This document shows positions 1 to 9,283 of a stretch of DNA of 18,739 nucleotides, one piece after another. Each line of letters starts with the position of its first letter. Position 1 is the first letter of the stretch. Source of the stretch: Ophiocordyceps camponoti-saundersi (nom. inval.) (lineage: Eukaryota > Ascomycota > Sordariomycetes > Hypocreales > Ophiocordycipitaceae); contig PDHQ01000500.1 in the NCBI GenBank assembly GCA_003339415.1, positions 1 through 18,739 of the forward strand. The letters run 5' to 3'. Made by a program: the position numbers and the translations under genes. The notes beneath the pieces are model-generated. The model was not told the DNA's origin and did no database searches. It was given only the letters and a program-made list of their open reading frames with translations.

Positions 1-994
1 TTTTTATATATAAATAAATAAATAAAGAACTTACCTATAAGCTTATAATATAGCTTAAAGTTTAGGGAAATATAAGCTATAATTAAGCTTAAATAGGTAT
101 CTTAAGTAGCTAAAGTCTAGATATCGAGAATAAGGCTATAAAAGCTACTTTTAGAAGAGTAACTTATAAAGTTATTATTTAACTTTAAAAGGGCTTTGTT
201 AAAATAGTCTTTTAAATAATCCTTTAACTTAGCGTAATAAATAAGCTAGTAGTCCCTAAAAAAAGTTAATTAAAAATTTAAATAAAGGAAAAATAACTTA
301 CTAATTATAATAAGTAAGAAGCTTATTAAAAGGCTCTAAGCAAATTATAGAAAAAGAAATATTTATAGTTAAAAGAAAATTAATAACTAAATTCTAAGCT
401 AAATTAGTATTAAAAGCTAAGTTTAACTTAGCCCGTTTTTCGAAGAAATTTTGCGGATTTTTTTTAATAAGTTATTCTAATATAAAATTAGTTAATTAAT
501 AATAAAAAGGCTAAAAACTTACTTCTTTTTAAGTTTTTTTTAGAATTTTTATTATAAGTAATTATTTTATACTTATTCTTATAATACTAGGAGAAATTTA
601 AAGCTTAAAACTTATAAACTAGAAAAATAAACTCCTACGAATAGCTATTTATATAAAAAAATTAATTATTAACGCTTTTTAATAATAAAAAAATAAGGAA
701 AAAATAAAAAAAAAAATACTAATATAATATAAATAGCTTTTAATTTTCGTTTTTTATTTTCCTTAATTAGAAGAAGCTATTAGGTAAATAAGCCGTGCTG
801 TAAAATATAGATTTTCGAATTTTTATCTAGGCCTAATTTAAATTCCTTCGTATTATATCGAGAAATAGCTATTTTTTCTTTTCTTTTCCTTTTTTTAAAA
901 GGCCTGAAAATTCCTAAAAAGGTCCCTAATCTGAAAACTCTATACCGTTTAATTTAATAGCTATATTACTATCGTAGCTATTAAAATTAGCTAA
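1..994. other. AT-rich stretch with no recognisable gene
   Basis: I see no supported gene, RNA or element end here. It holds homopolymer and TA-rich runs, a pyrimidine tract near 869-897, and a few relatively G+C-containing islands (about 429-463 and 790-850). It may be an older transposon decayed beyond recognition. I saw no clear match to other parts of the window. Confidence 0.6.
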
Positions 995-1156
995 AGTTAC
1001 TTAAAAAGGCTCTCTTTAGGAGGTAATTAAAAGCATATAGTTAAAGTTAGATATTTTAAAAAAAATATAAGGGACTAAGCTAAAAGCGGTTAAGTTTATT
1101 ATATTTTTTAAGAAAAAAGCTTCTTAAAAATACCCTTTTTATCTTTATAGCTTATT
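995..1156 (+). repeat. Dispersed ~0.7 kb repeat, copy A, left piece
   Basis: This piece aligns with 13790-13942. Shared landmarks are GTTAGATAT at about 1046, GCTAAAAGCGGTTAA at about 1079, and the AAAAAGCTTC...TTTATCTTTAT end at 1113-1148. The match is interrupted at 1156 by LINE copy 1, resumes at 3043, is interrupted again by the copia element, and finishes at 12503-12996. The left limit is approximate because similarity fades. Confidence 0.75.
1146..1156. repeat. Left target-site duplication of LINE copy 1
   Basis: The 11-bp sequence TATAGCTTATT occurs here and again at 3032-3042, immediately outside the two ends of the 1.87 kb element. The length suits target-primed reverse transcription and is too long for an LTR element. 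Confidence 0.75.
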
Positions 1157-3031
1157 AATAATAATAATAATAATAATATTCGTACGCTAGTATACTTAAT
1201 ATAGCCTAAAACTATCTTATATATATTCTAAGAGTAGGAAAAACCGGAGAACTTAGAGTAAAACCCTCCTCTTAAGTATTACCTTAGTTTAGGGCCGGAT
1301 TAGGTCCGCACCCGGCACTCTATACCTTAAGTAAGTCTAGTAATAATAAGTAATTAGGAAGCTAATATTTCCTCCGGAGCGGAGTCCGCGGTAATAAGAG
1401 TACGCGTAGTCTAGGTTTAGTATAAAGTTTATACGGCTACTTATCTTCCTAAGCGTTATCGTTACTATAAACCGAATCTCCGCGCTTAATTATAATATTT
1501 TAAATAATCTATTTAATTAAGGCTTTATTAATATAATTAAAAAATATATAAAAGTTTTACTAGCTTATAATAAACCTTATAATAGCTAATCCTAAAAAGC
1601 GGCCTAATTATTATAGCGGAGTTATAGATAAGTTTAGAGAGGGGGTTAAAAGTAAAGCTATTATATTCGCTTTTTAGCGTTTCCGCCCTAGCTATTACTA
1701 AACTCTAGTTAACGCTAGAGGGGAAGGAGGGGCGGTATATATAAAGTTTTAGTCCGTAAATCTCTAAGGTTAAGAAATATAAGTATCTTTCGCTTAATCT
1801 TACGCTACTCTTATCTTAAGGTAAAGTTAACTTTACTTAAAGTAAGTCCCTTAATAGAGAGGGTAATAATATAATCTTTTTCTATATACTATAAAGTAAG
1901 CTAACTTACCCTCTATATATAAAGAGGCGGAGTATTAGCTATATTATAGCTTTACTATATAATATTTAATAATATATTTAAGCTAGTAATATTTAAAATA
2001 TTATTAAAGTTAAACTTTTAGCTTATAAAGTTCTACGTTAAAAATCTCCGCTTATATTACTATACCTTTATTATAAATCTAGTTTATATTTATTATACTA
2101 TTAATAATAATTATAAGGGAGCTCTGCTAAGTTTTTAAATAATATCTTTTCGTATATAGTTATATTACTAAAATTTTATTTAATAACTTAATTTTCTTTT
2201 AAAAAGCTTTTTTACCGCCTTATTATAAGGCTTACGCTAGCACCCCTTTTATAATAAGAGTATAACCTCTACTAGTAAAGCGTGCCTTTTCTTTAAAAAC
2301 GGTATAAAGTTACTTTAAATTAAACTAAAGCTTATAAATAATATCTTAGAATATTATTATAATATTACTACTAAGTAATTTTCTTATTATAAAAGCTTAG
2401 CTTTACCTATAAAGTTTATAGTTAATATTTATTATAATTATTTTAAAGCCTCGGACTTAAAATAAAATAGTAATAAAGTTAAAATAAATTATAAGCTAAC
2501 GCTTATATTACTTAGAAACCTATTTTTTAATAGTTTTCTTTAGCGCTTTAGCTATAACTATAGCTTATATTAGAGGAGTTCCGCTTTCCCTAAAGCTATA
2601 GAAAAAAAAGGAAACCGCGGCCGTAATAGCTAAAAAAATATTATTAATTAACGGAGTTAGAGTAAGGGGGGCGCCTCCCTAAACCCTCTTAGACTCCGCT
2701 ACTTATTCGATAATTACTTATATAGAAACTAAGGCGTTCCCTAAAATAATCTTACTAATACTCGCCTTAGCTTCTAATAAGGTAAAAAGTGCGGTAAACT
2801 TTTAAGTTTAAGTTTACTATAATTCGGAGTAGAGCTATATTCCGGGTAAAAAATTTTCGCGGTTATAATTAACCTATATAGCGTCGCCCTCCCCCCTAAA
2901 GTCGCTCCGGGCGTAGCTTAAGGTTATTATTATAAGGTAACGGAAAAAGCGGAGACTACTTATAATATAAAAATAAGAAGTCTATATCCGCGTCGCTATA
3001 AGCGCGGGATTTATAAAATATATAAGAGTTA
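1157..3031 (-). mobile_element. ORF1-only LINE-like element, copy 1
   Basis: A 1,875-bp element that recurs at 7397-9270 with the same two ends and almost no length change. Read on the minus strand it has a short 5' leader (TAACTCTTATATATTTTATA), a zinc-knuckle ORF1 frame, a 3' untranslated region and an (ATT)n tail, which appears on the plus strand as seven AAT units at the left edge. The 11-bp flanking duplication and the simple-repeat tail indicate a non-LTR retrotransposon. There is no room for, and no trace of, a reverse transcriptase ORF2. It inserted into host repeat copy A. It is more decayed than copy 2: many CG/CC/GG sites kept in copy 2 are TA/TT/AA here. Confidence 0.82.
1440..2841 (-). 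pseudogene. LINE ORF1 (gag-like zinc-knuckle protein), copy 1, destroyed by RIP
   Basis: This is the counterpart of the ORF1 in copy 2 (7690-9080), shifted by 6,239 bp with no visible indels. In LINEs, ORF1 proteins bind the element RNA and form the ribonucleoprotein used for retrotransposition. The first zinc knuckle lies at about 2000-1959. Its ligand codons now read Tyr, including the one Cys that copy 2 still has as TGC. In-frame TAA/TAG replace Gln and Trp codons throughout. Start and stop codons cannot be fixed because ATG would have become ATA, so the limits are approximate. It was identified through the better preserved copy 2. Confidence 0.72.
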
Positions 3032-3042
3032 TATAGCTTATT
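3032..3042. repeat. Right target-site duplication of LINE copy 1
   Basis: Exact 11-bp match to 1146-1156, directly outside the 5' end of the minus-strand LINE. The host repeat continues immediately to its right. Confidence 0.75.
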
Positions 3043-3097
3043 TATAGAATATTATAAAGTAGATTAAAGTTATAATATATATAAGTTATTATATATA
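3043..3097 (+). repeat. Dispersed ~0.7 kb repeat, copy A, middle piece
   Basis: This 55-bp remnant lies between LINE copy 1 and the copia element. It aligns with about 13946-14000 of copy B: the A sequence ...GTAGATTAAAGTT... corresponds to B ...GTAAATTAAAGTT.... It shows that both elements landed in the same older repeat. Confidence 0.65.
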
Positions 3098-3102
3098 ACT
3101 AT
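3098..3102. repeat. Left 5-bp target-site duplication of the copia element
   Basis: ACTAT sits directly outside the 5' LTR and is repeated at 12498-12502 directly outside the 3' LTR. Five bp is the standard duplication made by Ty1/copia integrases. Confidence 0.9.
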
Positions 3103-3403
3103 TATTAAATATTATCTTTTTATACTTTTTTATATTTATTATATGTTATATATATAGAGGATAGTATAGATATAGGGAAGCCTCTAATAAAATATATATT
3201 ATTACCTAAGTTATACCTTATATAACTTAGGAGGTAGGAGGTAGCTTAGATAAGAAGAAAGAGAGTATAGAAGTAAAATATTATCTAGCTATATAGCCGC
3301 TCTTCCTTATATAATAAAAGAAGGGTATCTATTTTTAATTATACTTAATTTAAGTTACTTTTACTTTCTCTTACTTATATATATATATAAAAACTACTTA
3401 ATA
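3103..3403 (+). repeat. 5' LTR of the copia element
   Basis: It is 301 bp, the same length as the 3' LTR at 12197-12497, and alignable end to end. It begins TATTAAATATTATC and ends CTTAATA. The canonical TG...CA ends would give exactly TA...TA after RIP. It includes the conserved block ATAACTTAGGAGGTAGGAGG at about 3222-3241. It is more A/T-converted than the 3' LTR (for example TTATATAATAAAAG where the 3' LTR has TCGTACGATAAAGG). Confidence 0.92.
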
Positions 3404-3419
3404 CTAATTAATAGTTATA
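3399..3419 (+). repeat. Direct repeat flanking the small insert, left copy
   Basis: A 21-bp sequence starting TAATACTAATTAATAG is repeated exactly at 3604-3624. Its first five bases are the last five of the 5' LTR, so the duplicated target straddled the LTR/leader junction. Weaker similarity continues ~15-20 bp beyond both copies. Confidence 0.65.
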
Positions 3420-3603
3420 TAGTATTATTATAACTAACGGTTACTTTCTTTATACGCGCAGAGCGCCTAGCCTAGCCCCGAGCCGGACGCGGTCCCACTA
3501 TATAGCGGGGGGTTTTACCTCTTTTAGGAGGGTTTTTCCTACTCGACTTACTGCTAAGGTTCTAGCAGCTACTTCTATAGCCTTTAAAGTACTATAATAA
3601 TAA
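3420..3603 (+). mobile_element. Small SINE-like or 5'-truncated LINE insert in the copia leader
   Basis: A 184-bp segment lies between 21-bp direct repeats and ends in a TAA/ATA trinucleotide tail (3591-3603). It shares a 3' module with the 1.87 kb LINE. On its sense (plus) strand, GGGTTTTAC, 12 bp, then GGTTTTTCCTAC (about 3511-3543) recur in the LINE minus strand with the same 12-bp spacing. They are followed in both by a GTTCTAG-containing stretch and the tail. AGAG(C/T)GC also occurs ~145-165 bp from the tail in both. The G+C-rich head (3455-3512) is unusual for this window. It is either a truncated copy of a related LINE or a SINE using the same 3' end. I could not find convincing tRNA-type A and B boxes. 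Confidence 0.6.
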
Positions 3604-3624
3604 TAATACTAATTAATAGTTATA
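3604..3624 (+). repeat. Direct repeat flanking the small insert, right copy
   Basis: Exact 21-bp match to 3399-3419. The original copia leader resumes here, so the primer-binding site region of the uninterrupted element should be read by joining the LTR end to this copy. RIP makes the tRNA primer unrecognisable. Confidence 0.62.
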
Positions 3625-4196
3625 CTAGTTATTATTAGTTAACTATAAATTAGCTAAAATAACAAGATAAGTATCGTATAATACCGAAAAGCCCCTATGC
3701 CCGCTATTAACCGATACTTATACTTTTACCTTACTTCTTAATATTAGTTTTTACCGAAAAGCTATTTTTTACCTAATATTATTATTAAAACTAAAAGATT
3801 AAGGTAATATACGATACTTACTAATAATAAAATCCTTACTAAAAAGCTATATTTAGCTTAGTACTTTTTACTAATTATATAATATTACTTTTAATAGCGT
3901 TCCGGAAACGTAATAATAATAATATAGCTTTTATAACCTTAGAAGTTAAATAGGAAGTAGTAAATATATTAACTATAATAATAGTAATAAATAAGATTTT
4001 AGCTTTATATAATAAAATAATAGAAGAAAGCGAAGTTAACCCTTATATTTAAACTTAAAATATAAACTTAGTTTATTAGGATATATAACTTAACCTTATA
4101 TAACCTCCTAATAAGGTTAAATTAATAACGTTTATTACTTAGTAGATATATAATATTATTTACTTTAACTTTTATAAGGATAACCTTCTTTATATA
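3625..4196 (+). other. Copia leader / upstream gag region, no clear frame
   Basis: This is the 5' leader and possibly the decayed start of gag. It has an inverted repeat, ATAAGTATCG at 3667-3676 and its complement at 3712-3721, with a 35-bp loop. The words TACCGAAAAGC (3682, 3759) and AAGTATCGTATA-like sequences recur. I cannot identify the start codon: any ATG in a CpA/TpG context would now read ATA. Confidence 0.45.
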
Positions 4197-7100
4197 ATCT
4201 AATCGGAACTTTAGGGATAAACTTACTACTAGCTAAAATATATCTATTATATATTCTTAAAAAAACTAACTTAAATTATAATTATACGATATATCCTACT
4301 TATTAGAAACGGTATATTAATTAAACGCTTTATACGACTTCTTAAAACTAAACTAGAAGATATTTTACCCCCTAACTTATAAGAAGCCCTTTCTATATAG
4401 TTAGATTACCCCCCCTTTTCTAAACTATCTTTTCTAGATTATATAATATAAGCTTTATACTTAGTATAGCCCCCTAAGTTAAGATATATTTTAATATAGC
4501 TATTACGAAGTATCTTAGCTAAACCCCTACTTTATATAACTTATACGTAAGAGTTAATTACTCTATATAACTTAAATATATAGCTATTTTTAGTAACCTT
4601 AACTTAGACCCTCCCGGAACCGATAAATTAAGCCTTAATAAGTATTATATAAGTTTATATATTACTACTAATATAAAAAGTAGTAAAAAGACTAATCTCC
4701 CTAGATAAAGTTACTACTTTCCTTAAAAGTTAGCGAAAAGATTAAAATTATATAGGGCGGCTATATAATATACTAATTAATAAGGCTAGGATTTTTATTA
4801 GCTATTACTCTTATATTAATATAATAGAAGATTAATTTTACGCTATTTTTCCGGATATCCTTTTAGATAAAGCTTAGGACTATTATTTATATTTTATTAG
4901 ATTAGATAAACGATAGGATAAAATTTATACTTTTTTAAATATATACTTTAATACTCGTATAAACTATTCGTTATATTAGATAAATTAAACTACTTTTTCT
5001 TTTAATATTATATAATAAGAAAACCTTAATAAAACTATAATAAATTTACTTAATATTTTCCTTAATAAATTTCGACTTATTTAATAAGCTTTTAAACTTA
5101 ATTATTAAAGAGAAAAGTAACTTCTTATTATTATTATATAAGCTTATTGTAGCGTTCTAAAACTTAAATTAGCTATAATATTCTAAGATATATTATATAA
5201 AATATTTATTAATCGCCTCTATTCCTCCCTTACTATCGCTATAGATAAAACTACTAATTAGTTTTTTATTAAATAATACTACCTTAATTATAATAAGTAT
5301 CGTATAAACCTTGGATAATCTTTTTTTACTTCCCGCTAATAACGATCGCCCCCTATATAACGTTTTTCCCTATAGCGACGCCGGTTCTAACCTTATATAA
5401 TATAAAGGTATTTCGTATATAAAAAGGAAAGATATTAATTTATAAACTATAAGTTAGATAATATCTAATATATATATAAGTAATACTTTACTAGTTATAA
5501 AGAAACTAGCTAAAACCTCCTTATAAAGGAAAAATTTAGCGTATTCTTTTTATTATATAAAGGTTCTAATAAATAAGATTCCTAGTTTTTATAATTATAT
5601 AATAAAGACTTTGATATTAAAAAAGAAATTATTAGTAGCGAAAACGCGGTTTTATTTTTTACTATAGCGGCCTATATATACCGCCTTACTAGTAATAATA
5701 TTTACTAACTAAAAGCCCTAGCGGTTCCCGCAGAATAATTCCTCTTTTCTAATATATATTATACGATATATTAAGGTAAGCTTTAAGATATAGGAGCTAC
5801 GTAAATCTTAACTATAAGTAAACTATAAGTAAAAGCTTATATTTAGGAATACCCTCGTATAACTATTAACTAAACCCTAACTAAGAATATAATCTATTTT
5901 AGCTTTTTAGAACTTACTAAGCTAATTAGAATTATTATCGTACGAAACCCCCTTAGCAAAGTCCTCTACTATATTTTTAATATTTCTACCTTATTCCTTT
6001 TCTATCTTAAAAATACTAACCGCCTTTATACCTTCTACGATAATATAAGGGATATTATTATATAATATAATAATATAATAGTTCCTATTATTAGGAAATA
6101 AGGATATCTATTTTTTAATATTTTAAAATAAGAATTTATATTATATTATATAGAATAAGAGTTACGATAGCTTTACCGATATTTTAGCTACCTTTATATA
6201 TAATAGCTTTATAACTTATTAAAAAAAGCTAGTTTTTTAGATATAACTTTTATAGCCTTTAAGTTAATCTAATATTTATACTATTAATATTAATTATATA
6301 ACTTAAAATTTTAGCGATTTAAATTCTCCTTTAAAGATAATTATAATTTTAACTATTTACTAGTTATTAATATTTTTTACCTTAATAGTAAGCTAGTCTT
6401 ATATACTATTAACGAAGCTATATTTTTCTAAGCCGCCGCCTTTATATAAAGTATAATAATAGTAAATACTTAAAACGCTTTATATAAATATTAGATTTAT
6501 ATATATTAAGGCTTACTAAATATTATCTCCTAGGACGCCGGGATTAACTTTTCCTTTTTAGAGTTTCGTATAAACGCGAAACTACTTAATATTATATATA
6601 AAGAAATGCCCGTTAAAGTATATTAGGCGATCGGTAAGGTTAAATATATATACGCCCCTCTAAGGCAGGCGTATAATATTTTATAATAAGAAATTAATAT
6701 TAAAACTAATAATATAACTATTTTTTAGATAGCTATTAAAGCTATTAACGATATAGCTAGATTAGATAGCCTTATCTTAATATTTCTTATTTTTAGCGCT
6801 TACTTTTATATTTCATATAACTCGCCCTTAGCCCTTAATATTATTATAAGAGCTTAAGTAATTTAGCACGCTATAAAATAAGTATAATAAATTAAAGCTT
6901 AAGCGGATATTTTACGCGCTTTTTATATTTAAAATAAACTTAACTTATACGATATCTTATTATTTCTTTTTTAAAGCGAAGTTCTTATTTAGCGTAAAAA
7001 GGATAAATAATAAGGTTCTTTTTATATTTCTAGTTTCGATAACTAAAATATTATCTTTAAACTTTTTATAAGACTAACTAGATTTCGTATAATATAAGTT

Positions 7101-7396
7101 AAACCTTATCTCCGCTCCCTCCTTATTATACTTATAGAGAAAAAGGTATAGTTTAAAATCCCGATTATACCCCTATATAATAAAGACTTATATAAAGCTT
7201 TTCCCTCCGTATTCGTTATTACGAAGGAAAAAGATAACTATGTATTTACTATATAACTATAAAAATAGGGTATTATTATTACCTTAAAATAACTATTCGA
7301 AGCCTTCGATTATAAGGAAATTAATACCCTTTTTATATAAAAAGTCTTTACTTTTATTTAATATAATCTTTCCTTAGACCTTATAAGATATATTTT
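4197..7396 (+). pseudogene. gag-pol: Copia polyprotein, first part: gag, protease, integrase
   Basis: One frame (codons starting at multiples of 3) can be followed through stops that were Gln, Arg or Trp codons. The order is: gag from about 4.2-4.3 kb to 5.4 kb; a C-x2-C-x4-C-x4-H zinc knuckle at 5409-5450 with its Cys and His codons now TAT; a protease active site seen as D-I-G-A at 5787-5798 (from D-T-G-A); the HRRFGH-like integrase N-terminal zinc region at about 6170-6200; and the integrase core at about 6330-6640. The core keeps the second Asp in D-A-G at 6528. The first Asp appears as Asn in V-I-N-I (about 6378), and the catalytic Glu is Lys in G-K-V-K (about 6636). A conserved C-terminal F-R-x-x-x-V-K-P-Y block follows at about 7085-7110. 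The frame is cut at 7396 by LINE copy 2. Confidence 0.88.
7381..7396. repeat. Left target-site duplication of LINE copy 2
   Basis: Sixteen bp (TTATAAGATATATTTT) are repeated at 9268-9283. The first three bases may belong to the element end (...AGTTA), so the true duplication is 13-16 bp. Confidence 0.78.
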
Positions 7397-9270
7397 ATAA
7401 TAATAATAATAATAATATTCGTACGCTAGTATGCTTAATTTAGCCTAGAACTATCCTATATATATTCTAAGGGTAGGAAAAACCGGAGAACTCGGAGTAA
7501 AACCCTCCCCTTAAGCGTTACCTCGGTTTAGGGCCGGACTAGGTCCGCACCTAGCACTCTATACCTTAGATAGGTCTAGTAATAATAAGTAATTAGGAAG
7601 CCGATATATCCTCCGGAGCGGAGTCCGCGGTAGTAAAAGTGCGCGTAGTCTAAGTCCGGTACGGAGTCCGTATAGCTACTTATTTTCCTAAGCGTCGTTA
7701 TTACTATAAACCGAATCTCCGCGCTTAATTATAGCGTCCTAAATAATCCGTTTAATCGAGGCTTTATTAACGCGACTAAGGAATATATAAAAATTCTACT
7801 AGCCTATAACGGACCCTATAATAGCTAGTTTTAAAAGGCGGCCTAATTATTATAGCGGAGCTGCGGATAAGTTCGGAGAGGGGGTCGGAGGCGGAGCTAC
7901 TATATTCGCTCTCTAGCGTTTCCGCCCCGGCTACTATTAGACTCCGGTTAGCGCCGGAGGGGGAGGAGGGGCGGTATATATAGAGTTCCGATCCGCAAAT
8001 CTCCGGGGTTAGGAAATATAAGTATTTTTCGCCCGGTCCTACGCCGCTCTTATCTTAAGGTAAAGTTAACTTTACTTAAGGTAAGTCCCCTAATAGAGAG
8101 GGTAATAATATAGTCTTTTTCCGTAAGCTATAAGGTAAGATAACTTACCTTCCGTATACGGAAAAGCGGAGTACTAGCCGTATTATAGCTTCGCTATATA
8201 GTATTTAGTAATATATCTAAGCTAATAGCACTTAAAGTATTACTAAGGTCGGACCTTTAGCGTATAAGGTTCCGCGTTAAAGATCTCCGCTTATATTATT
8301 ATACTTTCGTTATAAATTTAGTTTATATCCGCTACGCTATTAATAGTAACTATAAAGGAACTCCGCTAAGTCCCTAAATAGTATTTCTTCGTATATAGTT
8401 ATATTACTAAAACCTTATTTAAAAACTTAATCTTTTTCTAAAAGGCCTCCTTACCGCCCCGCTATAAGGCCCGCGCTAGCACCCCTTTTACGATAAGAGT
8501 ATAACCTCCGCTAATTAAGCGTGCCTTTTCTCCGAAAGTAGTATAAAGCTACCTTAGATTAGACTAAAGCTTATAAACGGTATCTTAGAATATTACCGTA
8601 ATATTACTACTAAGTAGTTTCCTTATAATAAGGGCTTAGCCTTACTTACGGAGTTTATAATTAATACTTATTATAATTACCTTAAGGCCTTAAACTTAGA
8701 GCGGAGTAGCGATAAAGTTAAAGTAAATTATAAGCTAACGCTTATATCGCCTAGGAACTTATTTTTTAATAGTTTTCTTTAGCGCTTTAGCTATAACTAT
8801 AGCTTATATCGGAGGAGTTCCGCTCCCCCCGGAGCTATAGAAAAAAGAGGAAACCGCGGCCGTAATAGCCGAGGAAATATTACTAATTAATAAAGTCGGA
8901 GTAAGGGGGGCGCCTCCCTAAACCCTCTTAGACTCCGCTACTTATTTAATAATTACTTATACGGAGACTAAAGCGTCCCCCGAAATAATCTTACTAATAC
9001 TCGCCTTAGCTTCTAATAGGGTAAGAGGTACGGTAAACTTTTAAGTCTAAGCTTACTACGATTCGGAGTAGAGCTATATTCTAGGTAAAAAATTTTCGCG
9101 GTTATAATTAACCTATATAGCGTTACCCTCCCCCCCGGAGCCGCTCCGGGCGCGGCTCGAAGCTATCGCTATAAGGTAACGGAAAAAGCGGAGTCCGCTT
9201 ATAATATAAGAATAAGAAGTCCGTATCCGCGTCGCTTTAGGCGCGGGATCTATAAAATATATAAAAGTTA
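7397..9270 (-). mobile_element. ORF1-only LINE-like element, copy 2, inserted in copia pol
   Basis: The second copy of the 1.87 kb element (1,874 bp) has the same minus-strand orientation and the same two ends as copy 1. The (AAT)6 run at its left edge is the (ATT)n tail on its own strand. Its own 13-16 bp duplication differs from that of copy 1, so the two are independent insertions of a fixed 1.87 kb unit and not LTRs of one element. It splits the copia polyprotein just before the RT fingers. The net insertion of 1,887 bp is a multiple of three, so the copia frame is the same on both sides. It is clearly less decayed than copy 1, consistent with later arrival. Confidence 0.86.
7690..9080 (-). 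pseudogene. LINE ORF1 (gag-like protein with three zinc knuckles), copy 2
   Basis: A single minus-strand frame (codon first bases at positions with remainder 1 on division by 3) runs for about 460 codons, with Gln/Trp codons turned into stops. After a variable N-terminal half comes A-E-P-Y-T-L-K-V-R-P (about 8272-8246), then three knuckles. They are CX2CX4HX4C at 8239-8198, CX2CX4HX6C shortly after, and CX2CX3HX6C. Ligands read as Tyr (TAC/TAT) where Cys (TGC/TGT) or His (CAC/CAT) is expected, and one Cys remains as TGC at 8230-8228. A Pro-rich, basic tail follows (P-P-P-P-P-A-L-T-G-V, R-K-R). In LINE families such proteins package element RNA. Limits are approximate. No endonuclease or RT frame accompanies it. 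Confidence 0.8.
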
Positions 9271-9283
9271 TAAGATATATTTT
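9268..9283. repeat. Right target-site duplication of LINE copy 2
   Basis: Exact match to 7381-7396. The copia reading frame resumes directly inside this copy (R-Y-I-F, from an R-I-F motif). Confidence 0.78.

Noticed and set aside
1280..1400. Local islands with CCGGAG/CCGCGG as a promoter or CpG island
   Set aside because: They lie inside the LINE 3' region and its second copy. Retained CpG is what RIP leaves behind, not evidence of regulation.
3404..3440. tRNA primer-binding site next to the 5' LTR
   Set aside because: The TAGTTATA words could be a damaged GGTTAT-type site, but RIP and the nearby insert make any assignment guesswork.
3440..3575. tRNA gene or tRNA-derived pol III promoter in the G+C-rich insert
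   Set aside because: GGTTCTAGCAG resembles a B box only loosely, no A box lies at normal spacing, and I see no cloverleaf.
1157..9270. The two 1.87 kb direct repeats as LTRs of one large retrotransposon
   Set aside because: Each copy has its own distinct 11-16 bp target duplication, a simple-repeat tail and a zinc-knuckle ORF. The second sits inside the copia pol frame, which continues on its other side.
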